Positions 1 to 5,755 of a DNA stretch of 11,121 bases are shown here, piece after piece (positions within the stretch are counted from its first letter, which is position 1; each line of letters begins with the position of its first letter). The translations under genes were made by a program, and so were the position numbers. The DNA comes from CAZEVY01 sp964515555 (GTDB lineage Bacteria > Acidobacteriota > Terriglobia > Bryobacterales > Bryobacteraceae), in contig CAZEVY010000140.1 of NCBI GenBank assembly GCA_964515555.1, forward strand, positions 1 through 11,121, given 5' to 3'. The notes beneath the pieces were generated by a model, which was given only the letters and a program-made list of their open reading frames with translations, had not been told where the DNA came from and did not search any database.

Positions 1-31
1 AGTGGCCATCACCCGATGGCCGAAAACATGA

Positions 32-625
32 CCCCGCTCGAAGTCCGGCGCGCACCTGGTCAACGAGATCCAGGAGGTCTACCGGCTCCAGGGCGTCACC
101 ATCAACGACAAACACCTGGAGGTCATCGTCCGCCAGATGATGCGCTGGGTGAAGGTGGAGGACATCGGCGACACCGAGTTTCTCCCCGAAGAGGTGGTCG
201 ACAAGTTCAAGTTCCGCGAGGAGAACGATCGCGTGCAGGGCGCGCCGGGCCGTCCGGCGCGGGGCAACCCGGTGCTGCTCGGCATCACCAAGGCGTCGCT
301 TTCCACCGATTCGTTCATCTCGGCGGCCAGCTTCCAGGAGACCACCCGCGTGCTGACCGAGGCGTCGATCAACGGCAAGGTCGACTACCTGCGCGGCCTC
401 AAGGAAAACGTCATCATGGGCCGCCTGATTCCGGCGGGAACCGGCATGGATTACTATCGCCGGGTGCGCATCGCCGGCGAGGACGTGGTGGAGGAGGAAT
501 TGGCGCCGGAGGCCGAGGCCGAGGCCGCCCTGATGACCGACTCCATCGCCGGCTACGACGAGGAGACCCGGGCGATCTTCAGCGGCCTGGGCGACGAGCC
601 GGGCGAGGAGACGCTCGCCGAGTAG
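32..625 (+). CDS. rpoC: DNA-directed RNA polymerase subunit beta' (RpoC), C-terminal fragment
   Basis: This is the last part of the beta' subunit of RNA polymerase, the clamp/active-site half of the transcription enzyme. Recognisable RpoC C-terminal blocks run in order: a YRLQGV-INDKH-EVIVRQM block (about bases 80-142), a GITKASLSTDSFISAASFQ-type block (about 280-340), then TRVLTEASINGKVDYL and LKENVIMGRLIPAGTGM (about 346-450). A short acidic, Ala/Glu-rich tail follows and ends at a TAG at 623-625. The open frame begins after an in-frame TGA at 29-31. Homology to RpoC starts only near base 53 (AHLVNEIQEVYRLQG). Bases 2-13 in the same frame and 15-32 in the next frame read as broken remnants (VAIT, then DG..HDP) of the preceding RpoC segment, so the first ~50 bases contain one or more indels. 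The gene is 5' truncated by the window. The identity is certain; the exact left boundary is not. Confidence 0.95.
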   Translation, partial: PRSKSGAHLVNEIQEVYRLQGVTINDKHLEVIVRQMMRWVKVEDIGDTEFLPEEVVDKFKFREENDRVQGAPGRPARGNPVLLGITKASLSTDSFISAASFQETTRVLTEASINGKVDYLRGLKENVIMGRLIPAGTGMDYYRRVRIAGEDVVEEELAPEAEAEAALMTDSIAGYDEETRAIFSGLGDEPGEETLAE

Positions 626-628
626 GCG

Positions 629-925
629 ATGCCCGAAAAGGTCGTGCGCGTCCGGCGCGGCGGCAAGGTCTGGACCGTCGCCAAGGTGCGGAAGTCGGAG
701 GCCGAGGACGAGGATCTCCGCTTCTGGCTCGCGATGACGCCGGGCGAGCGCGTCGACGCCGTCCACGACGCTCTGGAGAGCTGCCTGAGGGCGCGAGGCA
801 TCGATGCCGTCCCGCGATTACGAAGAGTTTATCGCCGCATTCAACGCCCATGGCGTGCGTTACCTGATAATCGGGGCGCACGCACTGGCGCTTCACGCAC
901 GGCCCCGCGCGACCAAGGATCTTGA
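629..925 (+). CDS. Small charged hypothetical protein, overlapping partner of the nucleotidyltransferase
   Basis: A 98-residue protein starting 3 bases after the rpoC stop. I do not recognise a named family. The N-terminal third is basic then acidic (RRGGKVW..., then EAEDED). A block LRFWLAMTPGERVDAV (residues 30-45) and the motif PRLRRVYR (62-69) resemble short proteins of roughly 70-100 residues that I recall lying upstream of MNT/AbiEii-like nucleotidyltransferases; that is recollection, not a search. The frame overlaps the downstream gene by 122 bases (804-925), and the PRLRRVYR motif lies inside the overlap. The last ~20 residues (after about residue 78) look like unconstrained read-through. 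No clear Shine-Dalgarno sequence precedes the ATG, so it may be translated by coupling to rpoC. A role as the partner of the enzyme, for example in a toxin-antitoxin-like pair, is speculation. Confidence 0.6.
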   Translation: MPEKVVRVRRGGKVWTVAKVRKSEAEDEDLRFWLAMTPGERVDAVHDALESCLRARGIDAVPRLRRVYRRIQRPWRALPDNRGARTGASRTAPRDQGS

Positions 926-1307
926 CATCCTGGTCGACCCGGCCCCGTCGAACGCCCGCAAGGCGCTCGGTGCCGTGAGGGACTTCTTCGGTGGCGCGAA
1001 TCTTGGATATCGTGCCAAGGATTTCTCCGACCCTGCGACCATCGTTCAGCTGGGCGTCGCCCCAGTTCGCATTGATGTCGTCTCGAGCGTGCCGGGGATC
1101 GACGATTTCGGGGCCGCGTGGCGGAAGCGCGTCCCCGGCAGGTTTGGGTCAGTCGAGGCACTCTACCTTGGCTTCGACGACCTGGTCCACGCGAAACAAG
1201 CAGCCGGCCGACTTCAGGACAGGGCGGACCTTCGCGCCCTTCAACGGGCAAAGGCAAGCCGCACGGGGTCGCCGCAACCCAACCGCCGCCGTATCTCCGA
1301 ATCTTGA
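804..1307 (+). CDS. Minimal nucleotidyltransferase (MNT/AbiEii-like, DUF6036-type fold)
   Basis: A 167-residue protein with the features of a stand-alone polymerase-beta-superfamily nucleotidyltransferase. It has an N-terminal helix, IGAHALAL (residues 23-30; the second glycine of the usual GG/GS is Ala), then RATKDLDILV with the metal-binding D39 and D41. A likely third carboxylate is D91 in VRIDVVSSV. DDLVHAKQAAGRLQDRADLRAL (125-146) matches the typical C-terminal helix, where Lys and a GR.QD.AD pattern are common. Such enzymes transfer a nucleotide to protein, RNA or small-molecule targets. Several act as toxins or antitoxins (AbiEii, MNT of HEPN-MNT), but many have no known target. No HEPN partner is visible. 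The start at 804 gives the usual N-terminus (MPSRDYEEFIAAFNAHGVRYL). The gene looks less GC-biased at third positions than its neighbours, which fits an accessory origin. The last ~15 residues are low-information. Confidence 0.82.
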   Translation: MPSRDYEEFIAAFNAHGVRYLIIGAHALALHARPRATKDLDILVDPAPSNARKALGAVRDFFGGANLGYRAKDFSDPATIVQLGVAPVRIDVVSSVPGIDDFGAAWRKRVPGRFGSVEALYLGFDDLVHAKQAAGRLQDRADLRALQRAKASRTGSPQPNRRRISES

Positions 1308-1334
1308 CAGACATTGGGATCATCTATCTACAAT
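1304..1334 (+). promoter_or_regulatory. Candidate sigma70-type promoter for the cysM operon
   Basis: TTGACA (1304-1309, a perfect -35 hexamer) and TACAAT (1329-1334, 5/6 of the -10 consensus) are separated by 19 bases, slightly long against the usual 17. The region is unusually AT-rich for this window. The -35 hexamer overlaps the TGA stop codon of the nucleotidyltransferase (1305-1307), so the promoter starts where the previous gene ends. A start of transcription near 1341 would leave an untranslated leader of about 30 bases before the cysM ATG at 1373. Prediction only. Confidence 0.5.
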
Positions 1335-1372
1335 AGAAAGAGGACCATTTCAGTCAGGATTCCCGCGACCCC

Positions 1373-2323
1373 ATGGCCATCGCTCTCCCCAAACTCCTCC
1401 CCCACCCGCCGACCTCCGTCCTGGCGCAGATCGGCAACACCCCCCTCCTCCACCTCTCGCGCATCTCCGCCGACCTGCCCGGCGTCGAAATCTATGCCAA
1501 GGCCGAGTTCTTCAACCCCGGCGGCTCCGTTAAGGACCGCGCCGCCCTGAACATGATCCTCGACGGCGAGGCCACCGGCCGCCTCACGCCCGGCCGTGTC
1601 ATCCTCGATTCCACCAGCGGCAACACCGGGCTCGCCTACGCCATGATCGGGGCCGCGCGCGGCTACCAGGTGAAGCTCGTCCTGCCCGGCAACGCCTCCG
1701 TCGAGCGCAAGCGCATGCTGGCCGCCTACGGCGCCGAGATGATCTTCACCGACCCCGGCCAAGGCTCCGACGGGGCCATCCTCCGCTGCAAAGAGATCTA
1801 TCGCGCCGACCCGGACAAGTACTTCTACCCCGACCAGTACAGCAATCCGGCGAACTGGAAGGCGCACTTCGAAACCACCGGCGTCGAGATTCTGGAACAG
1901 ACCGGCGGCCGCCTCACTCACTTCGTCGCCTGCATGGGGACCAGCGGGACCTTCATGGGCGTCAGCCGCCGGATGAAGCGCGACGCCCCGCGCGTGCGTT
2001 GCATCTCGGCGCAGCCTTCGTCGGGCTTCCACGGCCTCGAGGGTCTCAAGCACATGCCGACCGCCATCGTCCCGCCCATCTACGACGAGAAGCTCGCCGA
2101 CGAGAACGTCTGGCTCGAGACCGAGGACGCCTACGCGATGTGCCGCCGCCTCGCCCGCCAGGAGGGCCTGCTGGTCGGCCTGTCGTCGGGCGCCAACGTC
2201 GTCGCCGCGCGGCTGGCCGGCATGCGGGCCGTGGAGGCCGGCGATCGGGCGCTCATCGTCACCGTGCTGTGCGACGGGGCGGAAAAGTATCTCAGCGAAG
2301 AGTTCTGGAATGATCCGGATTGA
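1373..2323 (+). CDS. cysM: Cysteine synthase, CysM-type, PLP-dependent
   Basis: A complete 316-residue fold-type-II PLP enzyme of the cysteine synthase family, which replaces the leaving group of an activated serine with sulfide or a sulfur carrier to make cysteine. Visible motifs: IGNTPLL (20-26); NPGGSVKDR (49-56), where K54 is the predicted PLP Schiff-base lysine; TSGNTG (81-86), the substrate carboxylate loop; GTSGT (189-193), the PLP phosphate loop; and VGLSSGAN (268-275), with the Ser predicted to contact the PLP ring nitrogen. Length is normal for CysM. The next two genes encode a Mec-type JAMM protease and a CysO-MoeB-rhodanese fusion. This points to the CysM branch that takes sulfur from a carrier-protein thiocarboxylate, with O-phosphoserine as acceptor in the M. 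tuberculosis enzyme, rather than to a free-sulfide CysK. K226 in GLKHM may sit where the mycobacterial enzyme has its phosphoserine-selecting Arg. No other start codon exists between the in-frame TAG (1334-1336) and this ATG. The gene overlaps mec by 14 bases. Confidence 0.93.
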   Translation: MAIALPKLLPHPPTSVLAQIGNTPLLHLSRISADLPGVEIYAKAEFFNPGGSVKDRAALNMILDGEATGRLTPGRVILDSTSGNTGLAYAMIGAARGYQVKLVLPGNASVERKRMLAAYGAEMIFTDPGQGSDGAILRCKEIYRADPDKYFYPDQYSNPANWKAHFETTGVEILEQTGGRLTHFVACMGTSGTFMGVSRRMKRDAPRVRCISAQPSSGFHGLEGLKHMPTAIVPPIYDEKLADENVWLETEDAYAMCRRLARQEGLLVGLSSGANVVAARLAGMRAVEAGDRALIVTVLCDGAEKYLSEEFWNDPD

Positions 2324-2726
2324 GAAGGCCGCCTGGGAGGCCATGGTCGCCCACGCCCGCGCCACTTATCCCGCCGAGTGCTGCGGCGCCATGCTCGGCT
2401 CGGTGGATGGCGCGGAGAAAACGGTGCGGCAGGCGATCCCGATGGAGAACGCTCATCGCGGACCGCAAGGCTCGCGCTACGAGCTGAGGCCCGAGGATCT
2501 GCTGGCCGCCGACCGCGAGGCGCGCCGCCAGGGTCTGGACCTGGTCGGCATCTTCCACTCGCATCCCGATTGCGACGCCTACTTCTCCGAGACAGACCTG
2601 AAGAACTCCTGTCCGTGGTACTCGTTTGTGGTACTCTCGATTCGCAACGGCGAGTTCGACCACGCCAACAGCTTCCTGCCCAACGCCGACCAGACGGCCG
2701 CGGACAAAGAAGCGCTCTTATACTGA
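2310..2726 (+). CDS. mec: JAMM/MPN+ zinc metalloprotease, Mec-type (CysO-cysteine peptidase)
   Basis: A complete 138-residue single-domain JAB1/MPN metalloprotease. The zinc site is intact: H83-S-H85, seven residues, S93, two residues, D96 (HSHPDCDAYFSETD), with the catalytic glutamate most likely E23 in PAECCG. In M. tuberculosis Mec releases cysteine from the CysO-Cys adduct. In the thioquinolobactin pathway the related QbsD removes residues after the Gly-Gly of a ThiS-like carrier. Here the gene lies between cysM and a carrier-E1-rhodanese fusion, so both substrates are plausible: the carrier-cysteine adduct and the bond after the internal Gly-Gly of the fusion. The ATG lies 14 bases inside the end of cysM, with a GAAGAG-like ribosome-binding site about 7-8 bases upstream, so translation is probably coupled. 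Family identity is firm; substrate is inferred from context. Confidence 0.92.
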   Translation: MIRIEKAAWEAMVAHARATYPAECCGAMLGSVDGAEKTVRQAIPMENAHRGPQGSRYELRPEDLLAADREARRQGLDLVGIFHSHPDCDAYFSETDLKNSCPWYSFVVLSIRNGEFDHANSFLPNADQTAADKEALLY

Positions 2727-2738
2727 TCGAGGTTCGAC

Positions 2739-4184
2739 ATGGCAAAAGTCCTGATCCCTACCCCCTTGCGTCAATACGTCGACAAGCACGACACCGTCGA
2801 GATCGCCGGCGCGACCGTCGGCGAAATCATGGCCGCGCTGACGGCGCAGTTTCCCGATCTCAAGCGGCAGCTCTACACCGACGAAGGCAAGCTGCGCAGC
2901 TTCGTCAACGTCTACGTCAACGATGACGATATCCGCTACCTGAGCCGCGACGCCACGGCGGTGAAGGACGGCGACACCATCTCGATCGTGCCGTCGATCG
3001 CCGGCGGCAGCGCGGTGCTGGAGGCGCCGCCCGCCGTCGCGCTGTCGAAAGAGGAGATTCTCCGCTATAGCCGGCACCTGATCATGCCCGAGGTCGGCAT
3101 GGATGGGCAGTTGAAGCTGAAACAGGCCAAAGTGCTGCTGATCGGGACCGGCGGCCTGGGATCGCCTCTCGGCCTCTACCTTGCCGCGGCGGGCGTGGGC
3201 CGCATCGGGCTGGTCGATTTCGACGTGGTCGACTTTACGAATCTCCAGCGCCAGATCATTCACGCGACCAAGGATGTCGGCCGCAAGAAGCTCGATTCGG
3301 CCATCGAGGCCATGGCCGACCTGAACCCGCACATCCAGCTCGATCGGCACGAAGTGGCGCTCACCAGCGAGAACGCCATGGCGATCCTCAAGGACTACGA
3401 CATCGTCGTCGACGGCACCGACAATTTCCCGACGCGCTATCTCGTCAACGACGCCTGCGTGCTCTCGGGGAAACCCAACGTCTACGGGTCGATCTTCCGC
3501 TTCGAGGGACAGGCGACCGTGTTCGCGTATCCCGGAGGCCCGTGCTACCGGTGCCTGTATCCTGAGCCGCCTCCGCCGGGATTAGTCCCGAGCTGCGCCG
3601 AGGGCGGCGTACTCGGCATTCTGCCGGGCCTGATCGGCGTCGTGCAGGCGACCGAAACGGTGAAGCTGATTCTGGGCGCGGGCGACCTGCTGGTCGGCCG
3701 CCTGATGCTCTACGACGCGCTGGCGATGCGCTTCCGCGAGCTGAAGCTGCGCCGCAACCCCGAGTGCCCGGTCTGCGGCGATCATCCCACGGTGCGCGAG
3801 CTGATCGACTACCACCAGTTCTGCGGCGTGCCGCAGCACGAGCCGGCGCCGCCGCCCGGACTCGCCGAAGGGGAGATCGACCCTGTGGAGGTGAAGGCCA
3901 GGCAGGACCGCGGCGACCGCTTCACTCTGATCGACGTGCGCGAGCCGCACGAATACCAGATCTGCCGGATTCCGGGCGCGCGGCTGATTCCGCTCGGCGA
4001 GCTGCCGAGACGGGTGCACGAGCTGGACTCGGCCGACGAGATCGTCGCGCACTGCAAGAGCGGCATTCGCAGCGCCAAGGCAGTGGACTTCCTGAAGCAG
4101 GCGGGCTTCCGGAAGGTGAAGAACATGAAGGGCGGAATTCTCGCCTGGAGCGACCGCGTCGACTCGTCCGTGCCGAAGTACTAA
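2739..4184 (+). CDS. Fused CysO/ThiS-like sulfur carrier - MoeB/ThiF adenylyltransferase - rhodanese
   Basis: A complete 481-residue three-domain protein. Domain 1 (about 1-90) is a ubiquitin-fold ThiS/MoaD/CysO carrier ending SIAGG at Gly89-Gly90. A 12-residue Ala/Pro linker follows. Domain 2 (about 103-345) is an E1-like MoeB/ThiF adenylyltransferase, with the ATP loop GTGGLGSP (136-143), NLQRQ (168-172), DGTDN (225-229), zinc cysteine pairs C269/C272 and C343/C346, and SCAEGG with C286. Domain 3 (about 379-476) is a rhodanese with the loop CKSGIRS (persulfide C439). Domains 2 and 3 together resemble MoeZ/MOCS3. The carrier would be adenylated by domain 2 and thiolated from the rhodanese persulfide, supplying sulfur to CysM. 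The Gly-Gly is internal, so this chemistry needs cleavage after residue 90. CGAGG lies 6 bases before the ATG and 2 bases after the mec stop. No frame break or stop sits near the domain joint. A role in molybdopterin or thiamine sulfur transfer is a less likely alternative. Confidence 0.92.
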   Translation: MAKVLIPTPLRQYVDKHDTVEIAGATVGEIMAALTAQFPDLKRQLYTDEGKLRSFVNVYVNDDDIRYLSRDATAVKDGDTISIVPSIAGGSAVLEAPPAVALSKEEILRYSRHLIMPEVGMDGQLKLKQAKVLLIGTGGLGSPLGLYLAAAGVGRIGLVDFDVVDFTNLQRQIIHATKDVGRKKLDSAIEAMADLNPHIQLDRHEVALTSENAMAILKDYDIVVDGTDNFPTRYLVNDACVLSGKPNVYGSIFRFEGQATVFAYPGGPCYRCLYPEPPPPGLVPSCAEGGVLGILPGLIGVVQATETVKLILGAGDLLVGRLMLYDALAMRFRELKLRRNPECPVCGDHPTVRELIDYHQFCGVPQHEPAPPPGLAEGEIDPVEVKARQDRGDRFTLIDVREPHEYQICRIPGARLIPLGELPRRVHELDSADEIVAHCKSGIRSAKAVDFLKQAGFRKVKNMKGGILAWSDRVDSSVPKY

Positions 4185-4209
4185 AGAATTCCCGCTGGAC
4201 TTCGACGAA

Positions 4210-5682
4210 TTAACTCAGCTTTTCCCTTAAAAGCTCGTTTACGGCTCCGGGATTCGCCTGCCCCTTGGTCGCTCCCATCACCTTTCCGACCAGGAACCCA
4301 AGCACGGCGGTCTTCCCGCCGCGGTATTGCTCCACCTGCTTGGGATTGGCGGCGATCACCTCGGCGATCACCGCCGCCAGCGCGCCGGTGTCGCTGATCT
4401 GCCGCAGCCCCTCGCGCTCGATGATGGCCGCGGGCGGTTCTCCCGTCGCCGCCATCTTCGGGAAGATCTCCTTGGCGAGCTTCCCGGAAATCTCGCCCTT
4501 GGCGATCAGGCCCACCAGCGCGCCCAGGTTCTCCGCGCTCACCGGCGCCTGGCCGATCTCCCGGCCGTCGGCCTTGAGTGCCGCCATCAGCTCGCCCGTC
4601 ACCCAGTTGGCCGCCAGGCGCGCGTCGCCGCCGGCCGCCACCACGCGCTCGAAGTAATCGCTGGTGGCGCGATCGAGCGTCAGCACCTGGGCGTCGTAGT
4701 CGCGCAGCCCGTACACCTCGACCAGCCGCCGGCGCCGCGCCGGGGGCAGCTCCGGCATCGACGCGCGGATCGACTCGCGCCATGCATCGCTGATGCCGAG
4801 CGGCGGCAGGTCCGGCTCGGCAAAGTAGCGGTAGTCGTGCGCGTGCTCCTTGCTGCGCATGGCGGCCGTCTCGCCGGTGTCGGGATTGTAGAGCCGGGTC
4901 TCCTGCCGGACCGTGCCACCGCTTTCGACGATCGCGATCTGCCGCTGGATCTCGTAATCGAGCGCCATTTTGAGAAAACGAAACGAATTCAGGTTCTTCA
5001 CTTCGGCTTTGACCCCGAATTTCTCCTGACCGCGCGGGCGTACGGAGACATTGGCGTCGCAGCGAAGGTGGCCCTTCTCCATGTCGCAGGTGGAGACGTC
5101 GCAGAACTGAAGGAGCAGCTTCAGCTCGGTGAGGTAGGCGTAGGCCTCGTCGGAGCCGCGCATGTCCGGCTCGCTGACGATCTCGATGAGCGGCGTCCCG
5201 CAGCGGTTGAGGTCGACGTAGGTGTAGCGGTCCGAGTCGCGGAAGCCGTCATGTAGGCTCTTGCCGGCGTCGTCTTCGAGATGCACGCGCGTGACGCCGA
5301 TGGTCTTACCGGACGCCGGCAGTGTCACCGAGCCGTGCTCGGCAAGCGGCAGCTCGTACTGCGAGATCTGGTAGCCCTTGGGCAGGTCGGGATAGAAGTA
5401 ATTCTTGCGCGCGAAACGCGACATCGGGCGCACCTGGCAGTTCAGCGCGAGCGCGGCGCGAACCGCGAGATCGACCACGGCGCGATTGAGAACGGGTAGC
5501 GCGCCCGGAAGCCCCAGGCAGACAGGGCAGACGTTGGTATTCGGCGGCGCGCCGAAGCTCGTTGGGCAGGAGCAGAAGATCTTCGACCGCGTCGCGAGCT
5601 GGACGTGGACCTCGAGGCCGATTACCGGCTCGTAGCGAGCCATCACCTCGGGGGACACGAGCGCCTCGGTCGCGGTTGCCAT
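4210..5682 (-). CDS. gatB: Aspartyl/glutamyl-tRNA(Asn/Gln) amidotransferase subunit B
   Basis: A complete 490-residue GatB, the kinase-like subunit of GatCAB, which phosphorylates mischarged Glu-tRNA(Gln) or Asp-tRNA(Asn) before amidation with ammonia from GatA. Visible: YEPVIGLEVHVQL (17-29); four cysteines that should bind zinc (C37, C39, C52, C55, in FCSC...CPVC); KNYFYPDLPKGYQISQ (93-108); the active-site block HLEDDAGK (134-141); and the family signature DLNRCGTPLIEIVSEPD (157-173). The C-terminal ~150 residues are the helical GatB/YqeY tRNA-binding tail. Length is typical. gatA and gatC are not in the window. It is transcribed alone on the minus strand, convergent with the sulfur operon (25 bases between stops) and divergent from the secreted-protein operon. 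The start is uncertain: the ATG at 5682 has no Shine-Dalgarno sequence but sits 5 bases after a TAAAAT hexamer. Met14, just before the conserved YEPVIGLE, is an alternative. Confidence 0.97.
   Translation of the reverse strand: MATATEALVSPEVMARYEPVIGLEVHVQLATRSKIFCSCPTSFGAPPNTNVCPVCLGLPGALPVLNRAVVDLAVRAALALNCQVRPMSRFARKNYFYPDLPKGYQISQYELPLAEHGSVTLPASGKTIGVTRVHLEDDAGKSLHDGFRDSDRYTYVDLNRCGTPLIEIVSEPDMRGSDEAYAYLTELKLLLQFCDVSTCDMEKGHLRCDANVSVRPRGQEKFGVKAEVKNLNSFRFLKMALDYEIQRQIAIVESGGTVRQETRLYNPDTGETAAMRSKEHAHDYRYFAEPDLPPLGISDAWRESIRASMPELPPARRRRLVEVYGLRDYDAQVLTLDRATSDYFERVVAAGGDARLAANWVTGELMAALKADGREIGQAPVSAENLGALVGLIAKGEISGKLAKEIFPKMAATGEPPAAIIEREGLRQISDTGALAAVIAEVIAANPKQVEQYRGGKTAVLGFLVGKVMGATKGQANPGAVNELLREKLS
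4217..4235. repeat. Short perfect inverted repeat at the 3' end of gatB
   Basis: AGCTTTT (4217-4223) and AAAAGCT (4229-4235) form a 7-base perfect stem with a 5-base loop. The repeat lies within the last codons of gatB, just beyond the convergent end of the sulfur operon. It is AT-rich and is not followed by a clear T-tract on either strand, so I do not call it a terminator. Position is its only argument for acting as a weak transcript end for the two converging genes. Confidence 0.4.
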
Positions 5683-5687
5683 AACTC

Positions 5688-5693
5688 ATTTTA
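5688..5693 (-). promoter_or_regulatory. gatB: Candidate -10 element for gatB, close to the start codon
   Basis: On the minus strand TAAAAT (5/6 of the -10 consensus) lies 5 bases upstream of the gatB ATG. No ribosome-binding site lies between them, and no good -35 hexamer is seen 16-18 bases further upstream. If used, transcription would begin at or within a base or two of the ATG, giving a leaderless mRNA. The hexamer could be chance, although it stands out against GC-rich surroundings. Confidence 0.35.
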
Positions 5694-5745
5694 GTACCGC
5701 GGAGAAAGACCCACACTCGCGGGAAACCCACCGGCGCGGCAGTCG

Positions 5746-5751
5746 TCTAAT
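5746..5751 (+). promoter_or_regulatory. Candidate -10 element for the secreted-protein operon
   Basis: TCTAAT (5/6 of the -10 consensus) lies 4 bases before the ATG at 5756. No Shine-Dalgarno sequence is present, and no other in-frame ATG, GTG or TTG lies in the 73-base intergenic gap. As on the gatB side, this arrangement would give a leaderless transcript. No convincing -35 hexamer was found. Confidence 0.35.
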
Positions 5752-5755
5752 CAGC

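Noticed and set aside
16..867. A 283-residue open frame on the plus strand spanning rpoC and the small gene
   Set aside because: It is low-complexity Arg/Gly/His sequence in the wrong frame over conserved RpoC motifs.
921..926. A second TTGACA hexamer
   Set aside because: It encodes the conserved Leu-Asp of the nucleotidyltransferase metal site and has no -10 partner at a suitable distance.
1328..2365. A 345-residue open frame on the minus strand over cysM
   Set aside because: It is antisense to a gene with all the PLP-enzyme motifs, with no domain of its own; a shadow.
2615..2636. Direct repeat GTGGTACTC twice, 13 bases apart, in mec
   Set aside because: It lies in conserved coding sequence after the JAMM motif and is a short chance repeat with no sign of a mobile or regulatory element.
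4327..5256. A 309-residue open frame on the plus strand across gatB
   Set aside because: It mirrors an unmistakable gatB, has no motif of its own, and is a GC-driven shadow.
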